From: Selenomonadaceae bacterium
GTDB taxonomy: Bacteria > Bacillota > Negativicutes > Selenomonadales > Selenomonadaceae
DNA length: 64,000 bases
NCBI GenBank assembly: GCA_029338835.1
Contig: JAQYBD010000106.1
Coordinates: 1-64,000 of the forward strand
Direction: 5' to 3'
Of this stretch, positions 26,047 to 34,363 are shown piece by piece. The translations under genes were made by a program, and so were the position numbers. The notes under the pieces are model-generated. The model did no database searches and had not been told where the DNA came from. It worked only from the letters and a program-made list of their open reading frames with translations. Positions within the stretch are counted from its first letter, which is position 1. Each line of letters starts with the position of its first letter.

Positions 26047-27024
26047 ATGGCAGTAAATTATCGTTGGGCGACGCTTGGCTGCGGTGTCATCGGGCATCAG
26101 CTGGCGGAGGCAATGCAGGAACTTGGAGGGAATCTCTATAGCGTGGGCAACCGGACGTACGAGAAAGGTCTGGCCTTTGCTGCAGAGTACGGCATTCCCA
26201 AGGTTTATCATACGCCGGAGGAAATCTTTGCCGATGATGATGTGGATATCGTCTATATCTCGACGCCGCATAACACGCATATCCAATATCTGCGCCAGGC
26301 TCTGGCTGCCGGCAAGCATGTGCTTTGCGAAAAATCCATCACACTGAATGCAAAGGAGCTGGCCGAGGCTGTGCAGCTCGCTGAGAAACACCATGTCGTG
26401 CTGGCAGAAGCACAGACCATCTATCACATGCCCATCTATCGGGTACTCAAAGAACGCATGGATAAGGGCGAGTTTGGTCCTCTGCGCCTGCTGCAGATGA
26501 ATTTCGGCAGCTACAAAGACTATAATATGAAGAACCGCTTCTTCAATCGCAGCCTGGCAGGCGGCGCCATGCTGGATATCGGTGTTTATGCACTGTCCTT
26601 TGTGCGCTGGTTCATGAGTTCGTGCCCGCATGAGATTCTTTCTCAGGTCAAGTATGCGCCGACCGGCGTCGACGAGCAGGCCAGCATCCTTTTGAAGAAT
26701 GCGCAGGAGGAGATGGCAACCGTCATCCTTTCGCTGCACGCCAAGCAGCCGAAACGCGGCACGATATCTTTCGATAAAGCATATATTGAACTTTACGAGT
26801 ATCCGCGTGGGGACAAAGCCGTCATCACCTGGACGGAAGACGGCCATAAGGAAGAAGTAACGGCAGGCAACACGGCAGCTGCGCTGACCTATGAAGTGCG
26901 TGACATGGAACAGGCCGTGCGTGGCATTGAAAATACCATGCACCTTGACTATACCATTGACGTCATGGATATCATGACGAAAATCCGTCAGGACTGGGGC
27001 ATGAAATATCCCGAAGAAGAATAA
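26047..27024 (+). CDS. Gfo/Idh/MocA family oxidoreductase
   Basis: 325 residues. An N-terminal Rossmann domain with GCGVIG near residues 12-17, the EKSI (usually EKP) cofactor loop near residue 97, and a C-terminal alpha/beta domain with GGAMLDIGVYAL holding the usual active-site Asp. Such enzymes oxidise sugars, inositols or dihydrodiols with NAD(P). The substrate cannot be inferred: no sugar pathway genes are adjacent on this strand. ATG 26047 follows CAGGAGG. It ends at a bidirectional terminator shared with the convergent nucleoside operon. Confidence 0.88.
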   Translation: MAVNYRWATLGCGVIGHQLAEAMQELGGNLYSVGNRTYEKGLAFAAEYGIPKVYHTPEEIFADDDVDIVYISTPHNTHIQYLRQALAAGKHVLCEKSITLNAKELAEAVQLAEKHHVVLAEAQTIYHMPIYRVLKERMDKGEFGPLRLLQMNFGSYKDYNMKNRFFNRSLAGGAMLDIGVYALSFVRWFMSSCPHEILSQVKYAPTGVDEQASILLKNAQEEMATVILSLHAKQPKRGTISFDKAYIELYEYPRGDKAVITWTEDGHKEEVTAGNTAAALTYEVRDMEQAVRGIENTMHLDYTIDVMDIMTKIRQDWGMKYPEEE

Positions 27025-27047
27025 TGCCGCCAGTCTGTTCCAACAGC

Positions 27048-27090
27048 AAAAAGTCCCCGCAACTCAATTTTGGGGTTGCGGGGACTTTTT
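27048..27090. terminator. Bidirectional terminator between oxidoreductase and nucleoside operon
   Basis: Perfect 16-base arms at 27048-27063 (starting AAAAAGTCCCCG) and 27075-27090 (ending GGGGACTTTTT) give a GC-rich stem with T-runs on both strands. It serves the plus-strand oxidoreductase gene and the minus-strand nucleoside hydrolase gene. Confidence 0.95.
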
Positions 27091-27098
27091 GTGTGCGA

Positions 27099-28136
27099 TC
27101 AAATATTATCGATATCTTTTTTGGCAAAGTTCGTGAACAGCATCTGAGCAAATTTTTCGCCATCCGCATTCAATGCGACTTTTGCGGTAATGGGATCTTT
27201 ACCTTTCTTGGTATTGTGTACGTCTGCGACCATGCGGCCATCACAGATCCCCCCAGAGATATCGATATCGACATTGGCGTCCACATATTCTGTGACGACA
27301 GATTCATCGATGAGATAGGCAATGGTCAGGGCATCGTGGATAGGCGCGCGGTCATTGTCGTACCGGTACAGGACGACGCTGCCAACGGTTCCCGGTGTAT
27401 GACGAAGGTCGTAGTTGTGCTGCGATACATCATTGACTTTCAGATTGTCGATACGTTTTTGCACCATGACGGATGTGAATTTTGCTGCCGGTGTTCCCAG
27501 GTCAGAAAGTTCTTTGACTTGATCTTCTGTGATGCAGGCGCGCCAGGTAGCATCGAGTGGCAGGATGACCTTGGGGATTGGCGAATCCATGACAATCTTG
27601 GCCGCCTCCGGGTCAGCGTAGAAATTGAATTCGGCTGCCGAGCTGGCATTTGCTCCCGTGTGACCACCACCCATGATGACCAGTTGTTTGATTTTATCTG
27701 CGATGCGTGGTTCGATGCGCAGGGCCATGGCAATATTGGTCAGCGGACCGACAGCCGCCACATAGATATCGCCTTCGCTCTCCATGAGCTTTTTTACCAG
27801 ATAGAAGACGGCATGTTCTGGCTGCGGCTTGATCTTTGCTTCGGGCAGCGGCAGGAAATCCCCATGACAGTCGTTGCGCGTTACTCGTGGCAGGTCTGGT
27901 TTGCGCGTTGGGATCTCGTTGCAGATAATAGGATTTTCACAGCCGCGGTAGACGGGGACTTTGGAGTTCATGAACTGTACTACACGCAGGGCATTTTCCG
28001 TTGTTTTGGGAACGATGCGGTTGCCGTTGACTGTCGTGATCGCCTGCAGATCGATCTTATCGGAAAACAGTGCGAGCAGGATGGCAACGGCATCATCGGA
28101 GCCTGGATCACAATCGAGAATCACCTTTTTTTTCAT
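27099..28136 (-). CDS. Inosine/uridine-preferring nucleoside hydrolase
   Basis: 345 residues. The N-terminal DCDPGSDDA cluster (residues 8-16) provides the calcium-binding aspartates of the family and the C-terminal APIHDAL holds a further active-site His/Asp. The enzyme cleaves ribonucleosides to base and ribose. The start at 28136 (MKKKVILDCDPG) was chosen over an ATG 21 bases upstream because AAAGGTAG precedes it at good spacing. Last gene of the minus-strand operon; the released ribose would feed the two ribokinase domains encoded upstream. Confidence 0.92.
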   Translation of the reverse strand: MKKKVILDCDPGSDDAVAILLALFSDKIDLQAITTVNGNRIVPKTTENALRVVQFMNSKVPVYRGCENPIICNEIPTRKPDLPRVTRNDCHGDFLPLPEAKIKPQPEHAVFYLVKKLMESEGDIYVAAVGPLTNIAMALRIEPRIADKIKQLVIMGGGHTGANASSAAEFNFYADPEAAKIVMDSPIPKVILPLDATWRACITEDQVKELSDLGTPAAKFTSVMVQKRIDNLKVNDVSQHNYDLRHTPGTVGSVVLYRYDNDRAPIHDALTIAYLIDESVVTEYVDANVDIDISGGICDGRMVADVHNTKKGKDPITAKVALNADGEKFAQMLFTNFAKKDIDNI

Positions 28137-28196
28137 GACACATCTACCTTTCATCAAGTAATGGAAAGAGGAATGACGGCAATGATACGGGGAGTC

Positions 28197-29573
28197 TTAC
28201 ATCGTGAATACGTAAGAAGCCGCAATATCGACGAGAAGCATAATGAACAGCAAGGGAGCTGTACGCTTGGCCAGCATGATGGGTTCAATGCCTGCCGTTC
28301 CTGCGATGGCAATCAGGGCACCGCAAACCGGTGAGGAAGCGCGCCCGATGGAAGTGGCCAGTTCCATCGGCAGCAGCAGGGTCAGCGTCGGTACGCCGAG
28401 CTTGGCTGCAATCGCTGGGGTCAGAGGCCCAAAGGCGAAGAACGGAGCAGCACCGCTGCCCATGATGATGGCAAAGCCGTAGGTGATGCCGGTGAGAACA
28501 ATCATGATGATCAGGACAGCACCCTGCATATCCGCAATCATACTGGTGAATACGGAGATGCCTCCCAGGATCTTGATGCCTTGGGCAAAGACCGAGGCGG
28601 AGATGATGATGGAAACGACTGATACAAATGCCTTGCCCATGGCCTGCAGGATGACAACCATATCGTTCGGGATGGCACTGCGATCCTGGCGGCGCAGATA
28701 TTCGATGAGGAACGTCAGAGCAAAGCCGATGAAGTTGGCACTGATGACATCAATCTTCGTGGAAGGGATGAAGTAATCAGCAAAGACGATGATCAGAGGA
28801 ACGAGCGGCAGCAGGACATAGAAAGCAGGTACATCGGGATCGTCCAGTACTTCGATGTCTTTCTTTACCGCATTGTTTTCCTGGTTGGCGGCGCGGGCGG
28901 CATCCCGTGCGTCCATATAGCGGTAATAGAAAGGAATCAGCACGGCGGTGACCAGGATGATGCAGATGGCCACTTTCCATTGGTACTGGAGGAAAAGGTC
29001 GACAACATTCATATCTGCTACCGTTGACATAAAGATCGTACTGCCGTCATTGGGACCGTAGTCCAGGCAGAGCAGCGCCAGTACCGATGCGCTGGTGATG
29101 GTGCGGATACCGAGTGCCTGCAGGACAGGAAAGACGGTTGCCAGCATCAGGACGGCCAGGCTGGCCTGGCTGGTCAGCACGAGCTTCAACGCCATGCCAA
29201 TCAGGAAAAAGACGCTGAGGATCATGTATTTATTCCTGATTCCGCCAAGTACGCGGCTGGCCATGAAAGCCAGTTTTGTCGAAGCCTGGATGTGTTTCAT
29301 ATAAGTGGCGTAGCCGGTGACGACCATGATGATGGCACCGACGCCAGCGACATTGGATTTGAATGTTTTTGTAATGAAGCCGAAAGCATCTAAGAAGACA
29401 TTGCCCAGCGTATCTTTGCCCAAGATGGGCGTGCCGGTAAGCAGGCTGGCTGACATCAGGATGATGAGTCCTGATGCGAAAAATACGAAAATGGCATTAT
29501 AACGCTTCAAGATCAGTTTTGCTACAATCACGGCAAAGATGACCGTGAGCCCGATCAACAGCCAATCGAACAT
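28197..29573 (-). CDS. DcuC-family anion/solute permease, probably for nucleosides or related solutes
   Basis: 458 residues with about twelve hydrophobic segments. The pattern (two halves, conserved GPNDGS-like loop and GRASSPVCGA near the C-terminus) matches the DcuC family of anaerobic C4-dicarboxylate carriers. Its position between ribokinase and nucleoside hydrolase genes suggests a nucleoside or ribose-related substrate instead; this is inference. The start at 29573 is supported by GGAGG eight bases upstream; an ATG at 29588 overlaps that site. It lies 32 bases after the ribokinase stop. Confidence 0.8.
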   Translation of the reverse strand: MFDWLLIGLTVIFAVIVAKLILKRYNAIFVFFASGLIILMSASLLTGTPILGKDTLGNVFLDAFGFITKTFKSNVAGVGAIIMVVTGYATYMKHIQASTKLAFMASRVLGGIRNKYMILSVFFLIGMALKLVLTSQASLAVLMLATVFPVLQALGIRTITSASVLALLCLDYGPNDGSTIFMSTVADMNVVDLFLQYQWKVAICIILVTAVLIPFYYRYMDARDAARAANQENNAVKKDIEVLDDPDVPAFYVLLPLVPLIIVFADYFIPSTKIDVISANFIGFALTFLIEYLRRQDRSAIPNDMVVILQAMGKAFVSVVSIIISASVFAQGIKILGGISVFTSMIADMQGAVLIIMIVLTGITYGFAIIMGSGAAPFFAFGPLTPAIAAKLGVPTLTLLLPMELATSIGRASSPVCGALIAIAGTAGIEPIMLAKRTAPLLFIMLLVDIAASYVFTM

Positions 29574-29605
29574 GTAAATCGCCTCCATAAATCATACGGT
29601 GTGCT

Positions 29606-30523
29606 TCATCTGGATTGAGGAGAAAACCGGCAAACTTCTTCATATGAGGGAATGGATGACTGTGCGCCTGGACGCGTCACGGCAATGGCGGCTGCCTTGG
29701 CGCCGAAGTCGATGGCTGCAGAAAAATCCTGGCCGTCGAACTGGCTGAGGAAGGATGCGAGAAAACAGTCACCAGCAGCCGTGGTGTCAACGGCTTTTAC
29801 CGGATACGCCGGGAATTCCCGTATGCCGCTGTCCTGGACGAGCAGCGTGCCTTTGCCTCCAAGTGTCACCATGACGTTCTTGACGCCCATTGCGTGGAGC
29901 TTTTTGGCAGCACTTACGATTTCTTCCCGGGTGTTTGTGGGCATCCCCGTCAAGATGGATAACTCCGTCTCGTTCGGTTTGGCAATATCGACGAGTGGAA
30001 AGAGGTCAGCCGGCAGGTCCTTGACGGCCGGAGCCGGATCCAGGATGAGGAGTTTCCCTTTCTGTCGACAGAGCTTTGCTGCCTGGCAGACAATCGGCAA
30101 AGGGATTTCCAGCTGCATGACAATTGCATCCGCCTGTTCAAAAAGGTCCAGATGATCGAGCAGCAGTGTTTCGTCCAGGTCGTGATTGGCACCGGCGATG
30201 ACAGTGATGTAATTTTGGCCCTGCTCATCGATTTCAATGAAGGCCTTGCCAGTTTCCTGGCTGGATAGGCGGATGCTGCTGGTATCCACGCCGGCTGTTT
30301 GGAGATTGTGGATCAGCATCTGGCCAAACGGGTCATCGCCAACGGCTCCAATCATCGCGGTCTTCACGTTCATCCTGGCCAGTGCATACGCCTGGTTGGC
30401 GCCCTTGCCGCCCGGAACCATCTTCATGCTTTTCCCCATGACAGTTTCTCCCGGTTCCGGCCGATGACTGGTATAGACATCGAAGTCCATATTGAGACTG
30501 CCGATGACCAATACATGATTCAT
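29606..30523 (-). CDS. rbsK: Ribokinase
   Basis: 305 residues, PfkB fold. The ribose-binding GSLNMDFDV near the N-terminus, PGGKGANQA near residue 38 and DTTAAGD near residue 245 (anion hole and catalytic Asp) are all intact. It phosphorylates ribose to ribose 5-phosphate in the cytoplasm. Starts 3 bases after the stop of the LacI-ribokinase fusion, so translation is likely coupled. This is the second kinase domain of the operon. Confidence 0.94.
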   Translation of the reverse strand: MNHVLVIGSLNMDFDVYTSHRPEPGETVMGKSMKMVPGGKGANQAYALARMNVKTAMIGAVGDDPFGQMLIHNLQTAGVDTSSIRLSSQETGKAFIEIDEQGQNYITVIAGANHDLDETLLLDHLDLFEQADAIVMQLEIPLPIVCQAAKLCRQKGKLLILDPAPAVKDLPADLFPLVDIAKPNETELSILTGMPTNTREEIVSAAKKLHAMGVKNVMVTLGGKGTLLVQDSGIREFPAYPVKAVDTTAAGDCFLASFLSQFDGQDFSAAIDFGAKAAAIAVTRPGAQSSIPSYEEVCRFSPQSR

Positions 30524-30526
30524 GAG

Positions 30527-32419
30527 CTATTCCTCCTTTTTTACAAAGCGCATCTGGATTTCTTCGCGATAGGATTCCAGCAGGCTGCGCTGGGGCAGCG
30601 AGGGCTGGACGCCTGGCCCGGCAATGCAGAGGCCGGCACTATAGGTGCCAAAGCCGATTGCCGTTTCTATGGGCAGGCCTTCGCTGAGATAAACAGCCAG
30701 AGCGCTGATGAAAGCATCGGCTCCGCCTGTGGTATCGACTGCCTGGATGTCCATGGCAGGGAAATACTGTTGTATCTCCTGATTGCAGAGCAGGCAGCCA
30801 TCGGCACCGAGGGTGATGATGACGTTCTTGACGCCGGATTGCAGGAAGTATCGTGCTTTTTCCTCCAGTGAGGAGGATCCTGGACACAGGACTTCGATTT
30901 CCCGGCGGCTGGGAAGGAGATAGGCAATCTGAGGCAGGAGTGCGGCCGGAAGATGATGGATGTTGGCCGGTTTTACGAAAACGGGGATATGCCTGTGCCG
31001 GCAAATCCGCAGGGTTTCTTCGATGGCAGGCATGGGGATCTCAGTAGACAGCAGGCAGTAATGTGCATCCGCAAAATATTTTTCCTGTGCTGTGATGTGC
31101 TTGCGGCTCAGCAGTCCATTGGCCCCAGGATAAATCACGATACTGCTTTCCCCCTTTGACGTGATATTGATGTAAGCTGTGCCGGTATCCCGGGACGCGT
31201 CGGATAAAACACCAGCCCGGTGGACGTGATTTTTTTGCAGTTCCCTGAAAATCGTCTGAGCTGCGGCATCCTTTCCCATCATGCCGATGAGATAGGTCTC
31301 TGCTCCAAGCCTTGCGGCACCCACTGCCTGGTTAGCTCCCTTGCCGCCTGGCGACTGCATGATTTTTTCTGCGGTCAGGTTTTCTCCTGTCACAGGCAGA
31401 TGGGGAAGGAAGAGATTGCAATCCATGTTGATTCCGCCGACGACAATGAGTTTTTGGCCCATCCCTTTCTGAGGCGGGGGCTGGGTACTGCCGCGCGGCA
31501 AGATCTTTATCCGCAGATCATCATCCGGCGGTGCGGCTTTTGCGTGCGCATCGAGTCGGTTAAGGATCTGGCTGCTTATCTCTGCTGCATAGAGCGGCCA
31601 ATTGATCCAGGCCGTGGTAATCCTGCTGGAGAAATCACCTGGATCCTCTTTGCTGCCGAGACAGGCCAGTGAGACATCCTGTGGTATACGCACTCCATGG
31701 CTGCGCAGCTCTTCCTGCGTAAGAGCTGCAGTCTCCCAATCCGAACAGAGGATGGCCGTGCATTCTTTCGGCAGCCAGAAGGACGGCGGTGCGTCCAGCA
31801 CTTCCGCATCAAGGACCTTTCCAGCAGGCAGCTGGGCCTCTTGCAACGCCCGCTCGTATCCTTTGGGCCAGAGCCTACTCCCGTCTTTACTGATTCCCAG
31901 GATATGACGATGGCCGAGCGAGAGGAGATAGTTTATCATGTGATAAGCGGCCTCTTCTTTGATGGAGGGCAGGGGGATCGCTGCGGGACTTTTTTGGCTT
32001 GTCGGCCAGAAAATGGGGAGACTGGAGGCTGCTGCTGTGAGCGATCGGGGTGGGTCCTTGGTCAGAGCCAGGATCGCTTCTGCATGCTGTTGCTTGATGG
32101 TATCCATGAGGTATGCTTGCGCATCCGAGGCGTAGGGCAGGACCAGCAGAGCATAGCCGCTCTTGGCAAATTCTTTTGTCAGAGCTGACAGGAAACACAT
32201 GCTGTCTGTATTGTCGATATCGGTCACGATTCCCACGATCCTGCTTTGCCGTGCGTGTTCCTGCAGGATTTCCTGGTAGGGGCGATACTGATATTTTTCG
32301 ATGATTGCCAGGACTTTTTGCCGGGTACTGTCCCGGATGCCCTTGTCCTTATGGTGAATGACTTTTGAGACAGTGGCTGGTGATACCCCGGCCATTTCGG
32401 CGATATCCCTGATGTTCAA
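30527..32419 (-). CDS. LacI-type repressor fused to a ribokinase domain
   Basis: 630 residues from TTG at 32419 with AAAGGAGGG upstream. Residues 1-50 are a LacI helix-turn-helix (MNIRDIAEMAGVSPATVSKV); about 60-310 a periplasmic-binding-protein-like sensor; 321-630 a PfkB/ribokinase domain with GGINMDCNL (328-336), PGGKGANQA (357-365) and VDTTGGADAF (561-570). The usual DTTGAGD anion hole reads DTTGGAD here, with the catalytic Asp (568) kept. No frameshift or stop separates the parts. It heads an operon of ribokinase, permease and nucleoside hydrolase and has its own palindrome-containing promoter. Likely role: ribose or nucleoside sensing repressor; whether the kinase half is active is unknown. 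Confidence 0.92.
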   Translation of the reverse strand: MNIRDIAEMAGVSPATVSKVIHHKDKGIRDSTRQKVLAIIEKYQYRPYQEILQEHARQSRIVGIVTDIDNTDSMCFLSALTKEFAKSGYALLVLPYASDAQAYLMDTIKQQHAEAILALTKDPPRSLTAAASSLPIFWPTSQKSPAAIPLPSIKEEAAYHMINYLLSLGHRHILGISKDGSRLWPKGYERALQEAQLPAGKVLDAEVLDAPPSFWLPKECTAILCSDWETAALTQEELRSHGVRIPQDVSLACLGSKEDPGDFSSRITTAWINWPLYAAEISSQILNRLDAHAKAAPPDDDLRIKILPRGSTQPPPQKGMGQKLIVVGGINMDCNLFLPHLPVTGENLTAEKIMQSPGGKGANQAVGAARLGAETYLIGMMGKDAAAQTIFRELQKNHVHRAGVLSDASRDTGTAYINITSKGESSIVIYPGANGLLSRKHITAQEKYFADAHYCLLSTEIPMPAIEETLRICRHRHIPVFVKPANIHHLPAALLPQIAYLLPSRREIEVLCPGSSSLEEKARYFLQSGVKNVIITLGADGCLLCNQEIQQYFPAMDIQAVDTTGGADAFISALAVYLSEGLPIETAIGFGTYSAGLCIAGPGVQPSLPQRSLLESYREEIQMRFVKKEE

Positions 32420-32449
32420 GGTGTTTCCCTCCTTTCTTGTTTAATTTGA

Positions 32450-32521
32450 GAAACAGTTTTCATAAAACTATTTCTTTTTAAATGATGATGTCATTGTATC
32501 GCATTTTACGCGTTTTGTCAA
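32450..32521 (-). promoter_or_regulatory. Promoter and palindromic operator of the LacI-ribokinase operon
   Basis: On the minus strand TTGACA (32521-32516) and TACAAT (32498-32493) are 17 bases apart. Downstream of the expected start point lies a 25-base palindrome: GAAACAGTTTT (32450-32460) and AAAACTATTTC (32464-32474) around CAT, with one mismatched pair. Position at about +12 to +36 suits repression by roadblock, probably by the LacI-type product of the first gene. Confidence 0.8.
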
Positions 32522-32641
32522 TTTTTTCTTATCAATCATATTTGTTTTGGCGCATTGGGACGAGAAGAATTTTCCTGTGAGTCTGGGGATGACGGTGCGC
32601 GAAACAGGTATTGCGGGAGCGATATATACTACGGGCAGCAA

Positions 32642-32675
32642 AAGGCCCCATAAACCGATTGGTTTACGGGGCCTT
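32642..32675 (-). terminator. Terminator after the biotin carboxylase gene
   Basis: Arms at 32642-32656 and 32661-32675 pair over 15 bases around GATT; the single A/C mismatch becomes a G-U pair in the minus-strand RNA, followed by CCTTTTG. It ends the minus-strand accC transcript. Confidence 0.85.
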
Positions 32676-32692
32676 GCAGAAGATTCGGGATA

Positions 32693-34102
32693 TCAGGCGT
32701 AGTACATGCTGGCACTGATGGAATTGGCCAGTTCTTCCTTGCTCATATCCTTGAGGTTCTTGGGTTCCTGTTCATAAGAACGGATGCGGTTCTTGATGAA
32801 CTGAGTATCGATGTTGCCCGTGCGGAAGCAGATATCCTTGAGGATCTTCTTGTGCAGGGAGACCGTGGTCTTGACGCCGTCGATGCGGAATTCATTGAGG
32901 GCACGCTGCATGATCTTGATGGCATCGCCGCGTGTACGGCCATGCACGATGATCTTGGCAATCATGGAATCGTAGTATGGCTCAATGGCAAGACCGGCGG
33001 TTACGCCGCTGTCGAAACGGACACGCGGCCCGCTCGGTTCGTGCATGAAGTGGATCTGTCCCGGCGACGGCATGAAGTTATTTTCCGGGTCTTCCGCGTT
33101 GATGCGGCATTCAATGGCATGGCCTTTGAAATGGATATCATCCTGAGCAATGTCCAGGGGATCTCCCGAGGCAATACGGATCTGGGTACGCACGAGATCG
33201 ATGCCAGTGACGGCTTCGGTGATGCCGTGTTCTACCTGGATGCGCGGATTGATTTCCATGAAATAGAATTCATTGTTTGAGAGGTCGAGCAGGAATTCCA
33301 CCGTGCCGATATTGGAGTAATGGACACTCTTGGCCGCTTTGACCGCCAGGTTGCCGACACGTTCACGCATGTCCTGTGTCAGTGCGATGGATGGCGATTC
33401 TTCGAGCAGTTTCTGGTTGCGGCGCTGGATGGAGCATTCGCGTTCGCCAAGATGGATCACTTCGCCGTAATTATCGGCGACGATTTGCACTTCGATGTGG
33501 CGGGAGCGTTCGATATAATGCTCGAAATAATACTTGGTTTTCGTGACATCGACGAGGTAATCAAGGATATTGCGCAGGTCTTTTTCGTCGTGTGCCACGC
33601 ACATGCCTTTGCCGCCGCCGCCCGCAACCGGCTTCAGGATGACGGGGTAGCCAACTTCAGCGGCCGCTTCGATAGCCTCTTCCTTGTCGTGGAGCGGGTC
33701 GCTGCCCTTGGCCATGGGGATGCCCGATGGGGCGATGGAGGCACGTGCCACATCCTTGTCGCCGACAAGGCGGATGGTCTCCGGCATCGGTCCAATCCAG
33801 GTCAAGCCGATGCTCGTGACCTGCTCTGCGAAATCGGCGTCTTCGGAGAGGAAGCCATAGCCGGGATGGATGGCATCGGCATCCATATCGATGGCCGCGC
33901 GCAGGATGGCTGTCTTGTTGAGGTAGCTGTCCGAGGCGTCTGCGCCGCCGACACAGACTTTATGATCCGCCAGCTGTACGTGCAGCGCATTGGCATCGGC
34001 TTCGGAGTAAATGGCAATCGTCTCAATATCGAGTTCCTGGCAGGCACGGATGATGCGCACTGCGATTTCACCGCGATTGGCGATCAGGATGCGTTTGAAC
34101 AT
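32693..34102 (-). CDS. Biotin carboxylase (AccC / pyruvate carboxylase subunit A-like)
   Basis: 469 residues, ATP-grasp biotin carboxylase. The N-terminal ILIANRGEIAVRIIRA, the glycine-rich ATP loop AGGGGKGM, the EINPRIQVEH catalytic segment and the C-terminal domain are intact. It carboxylates biotin on a carrier protein using ATP and bicarbonate. It stands alone, flanked by its own terminator and the divergent uvrC; no accB or carboxyltransferase gene is adjacent. Its partner could be an acetyl-CoA carboxylase, a pyruvate carboxylase B chain, or even the biotin carrier at 11990. ATG 34102 follows GGGGG on the minus strand. Confidence 0.88.
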   Translation of the reverse strand: MFKRILIANRGEIAVRIIRACQELDIETIAIYSEADANALHVQLADHKVCVGGADASDSYLNKTAILRAAIDMDADAIHPGYGFLSEDADFAEQVTSIGLTWIGPMPETIRLVGDKDVARASIAPSGIPMAKGSDPLHDKEEAIEAAAEVGYPVILKPVAGGGGKGMCVAHDEKDLRNILDYLVDVTKTKYYFEHYIERSRHIEVQIVADNYGEVIHLGERECSIQRRNQKLLEESPSIALTQDMRERVGNLAVKAAKSVHYSNIGTVEFLLDLSNNEFYFMEINPRIQVEHGITEAVTGIDLVRTQIRIASGDPLDIAQDDIHFKGHAIECRINAEDPENNFMPSPGQIHFMHEPSGPRVRFDSGVTAGLAIEPYYDSMIAKIIVHGRTRGDAIKIMQRALNEFRIDGVKTTVSLHKKILKDICFRTGNIDTQFIKNRIRSYEQEPKNLKDMSKEELANSISASMYYA

Positions 34103-34363
34103 GGAAGAACCCCCTTCAGTTTACAATATATCTATATTTCGTCTTATTTCATCGTCATTCGTAAAACATCAGATTCTATAACCTGCTGCTAATTTTCGAA
34201 CATGAATAGATTCTAGCATATGCGTCTAAGAATTGCAATAATAACCATGAAGAATTGTATCAATAGCATGAAAGAATAATTAATACATGTATACAAAGCC
34301 ATGATGGCAGGCGGCGGGCTTTCGATGTATAATAAAGGCATCATTTGTTTGTGGAGGATGAGG

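Noticed and set aside
27024-28334. 436-codon plus-strand ORF across the nucleoside hydrolase gene
   Set aside because: Opposite-strand shadow; the minus-strand protein has the DCDPGSDDA motif and operon context.
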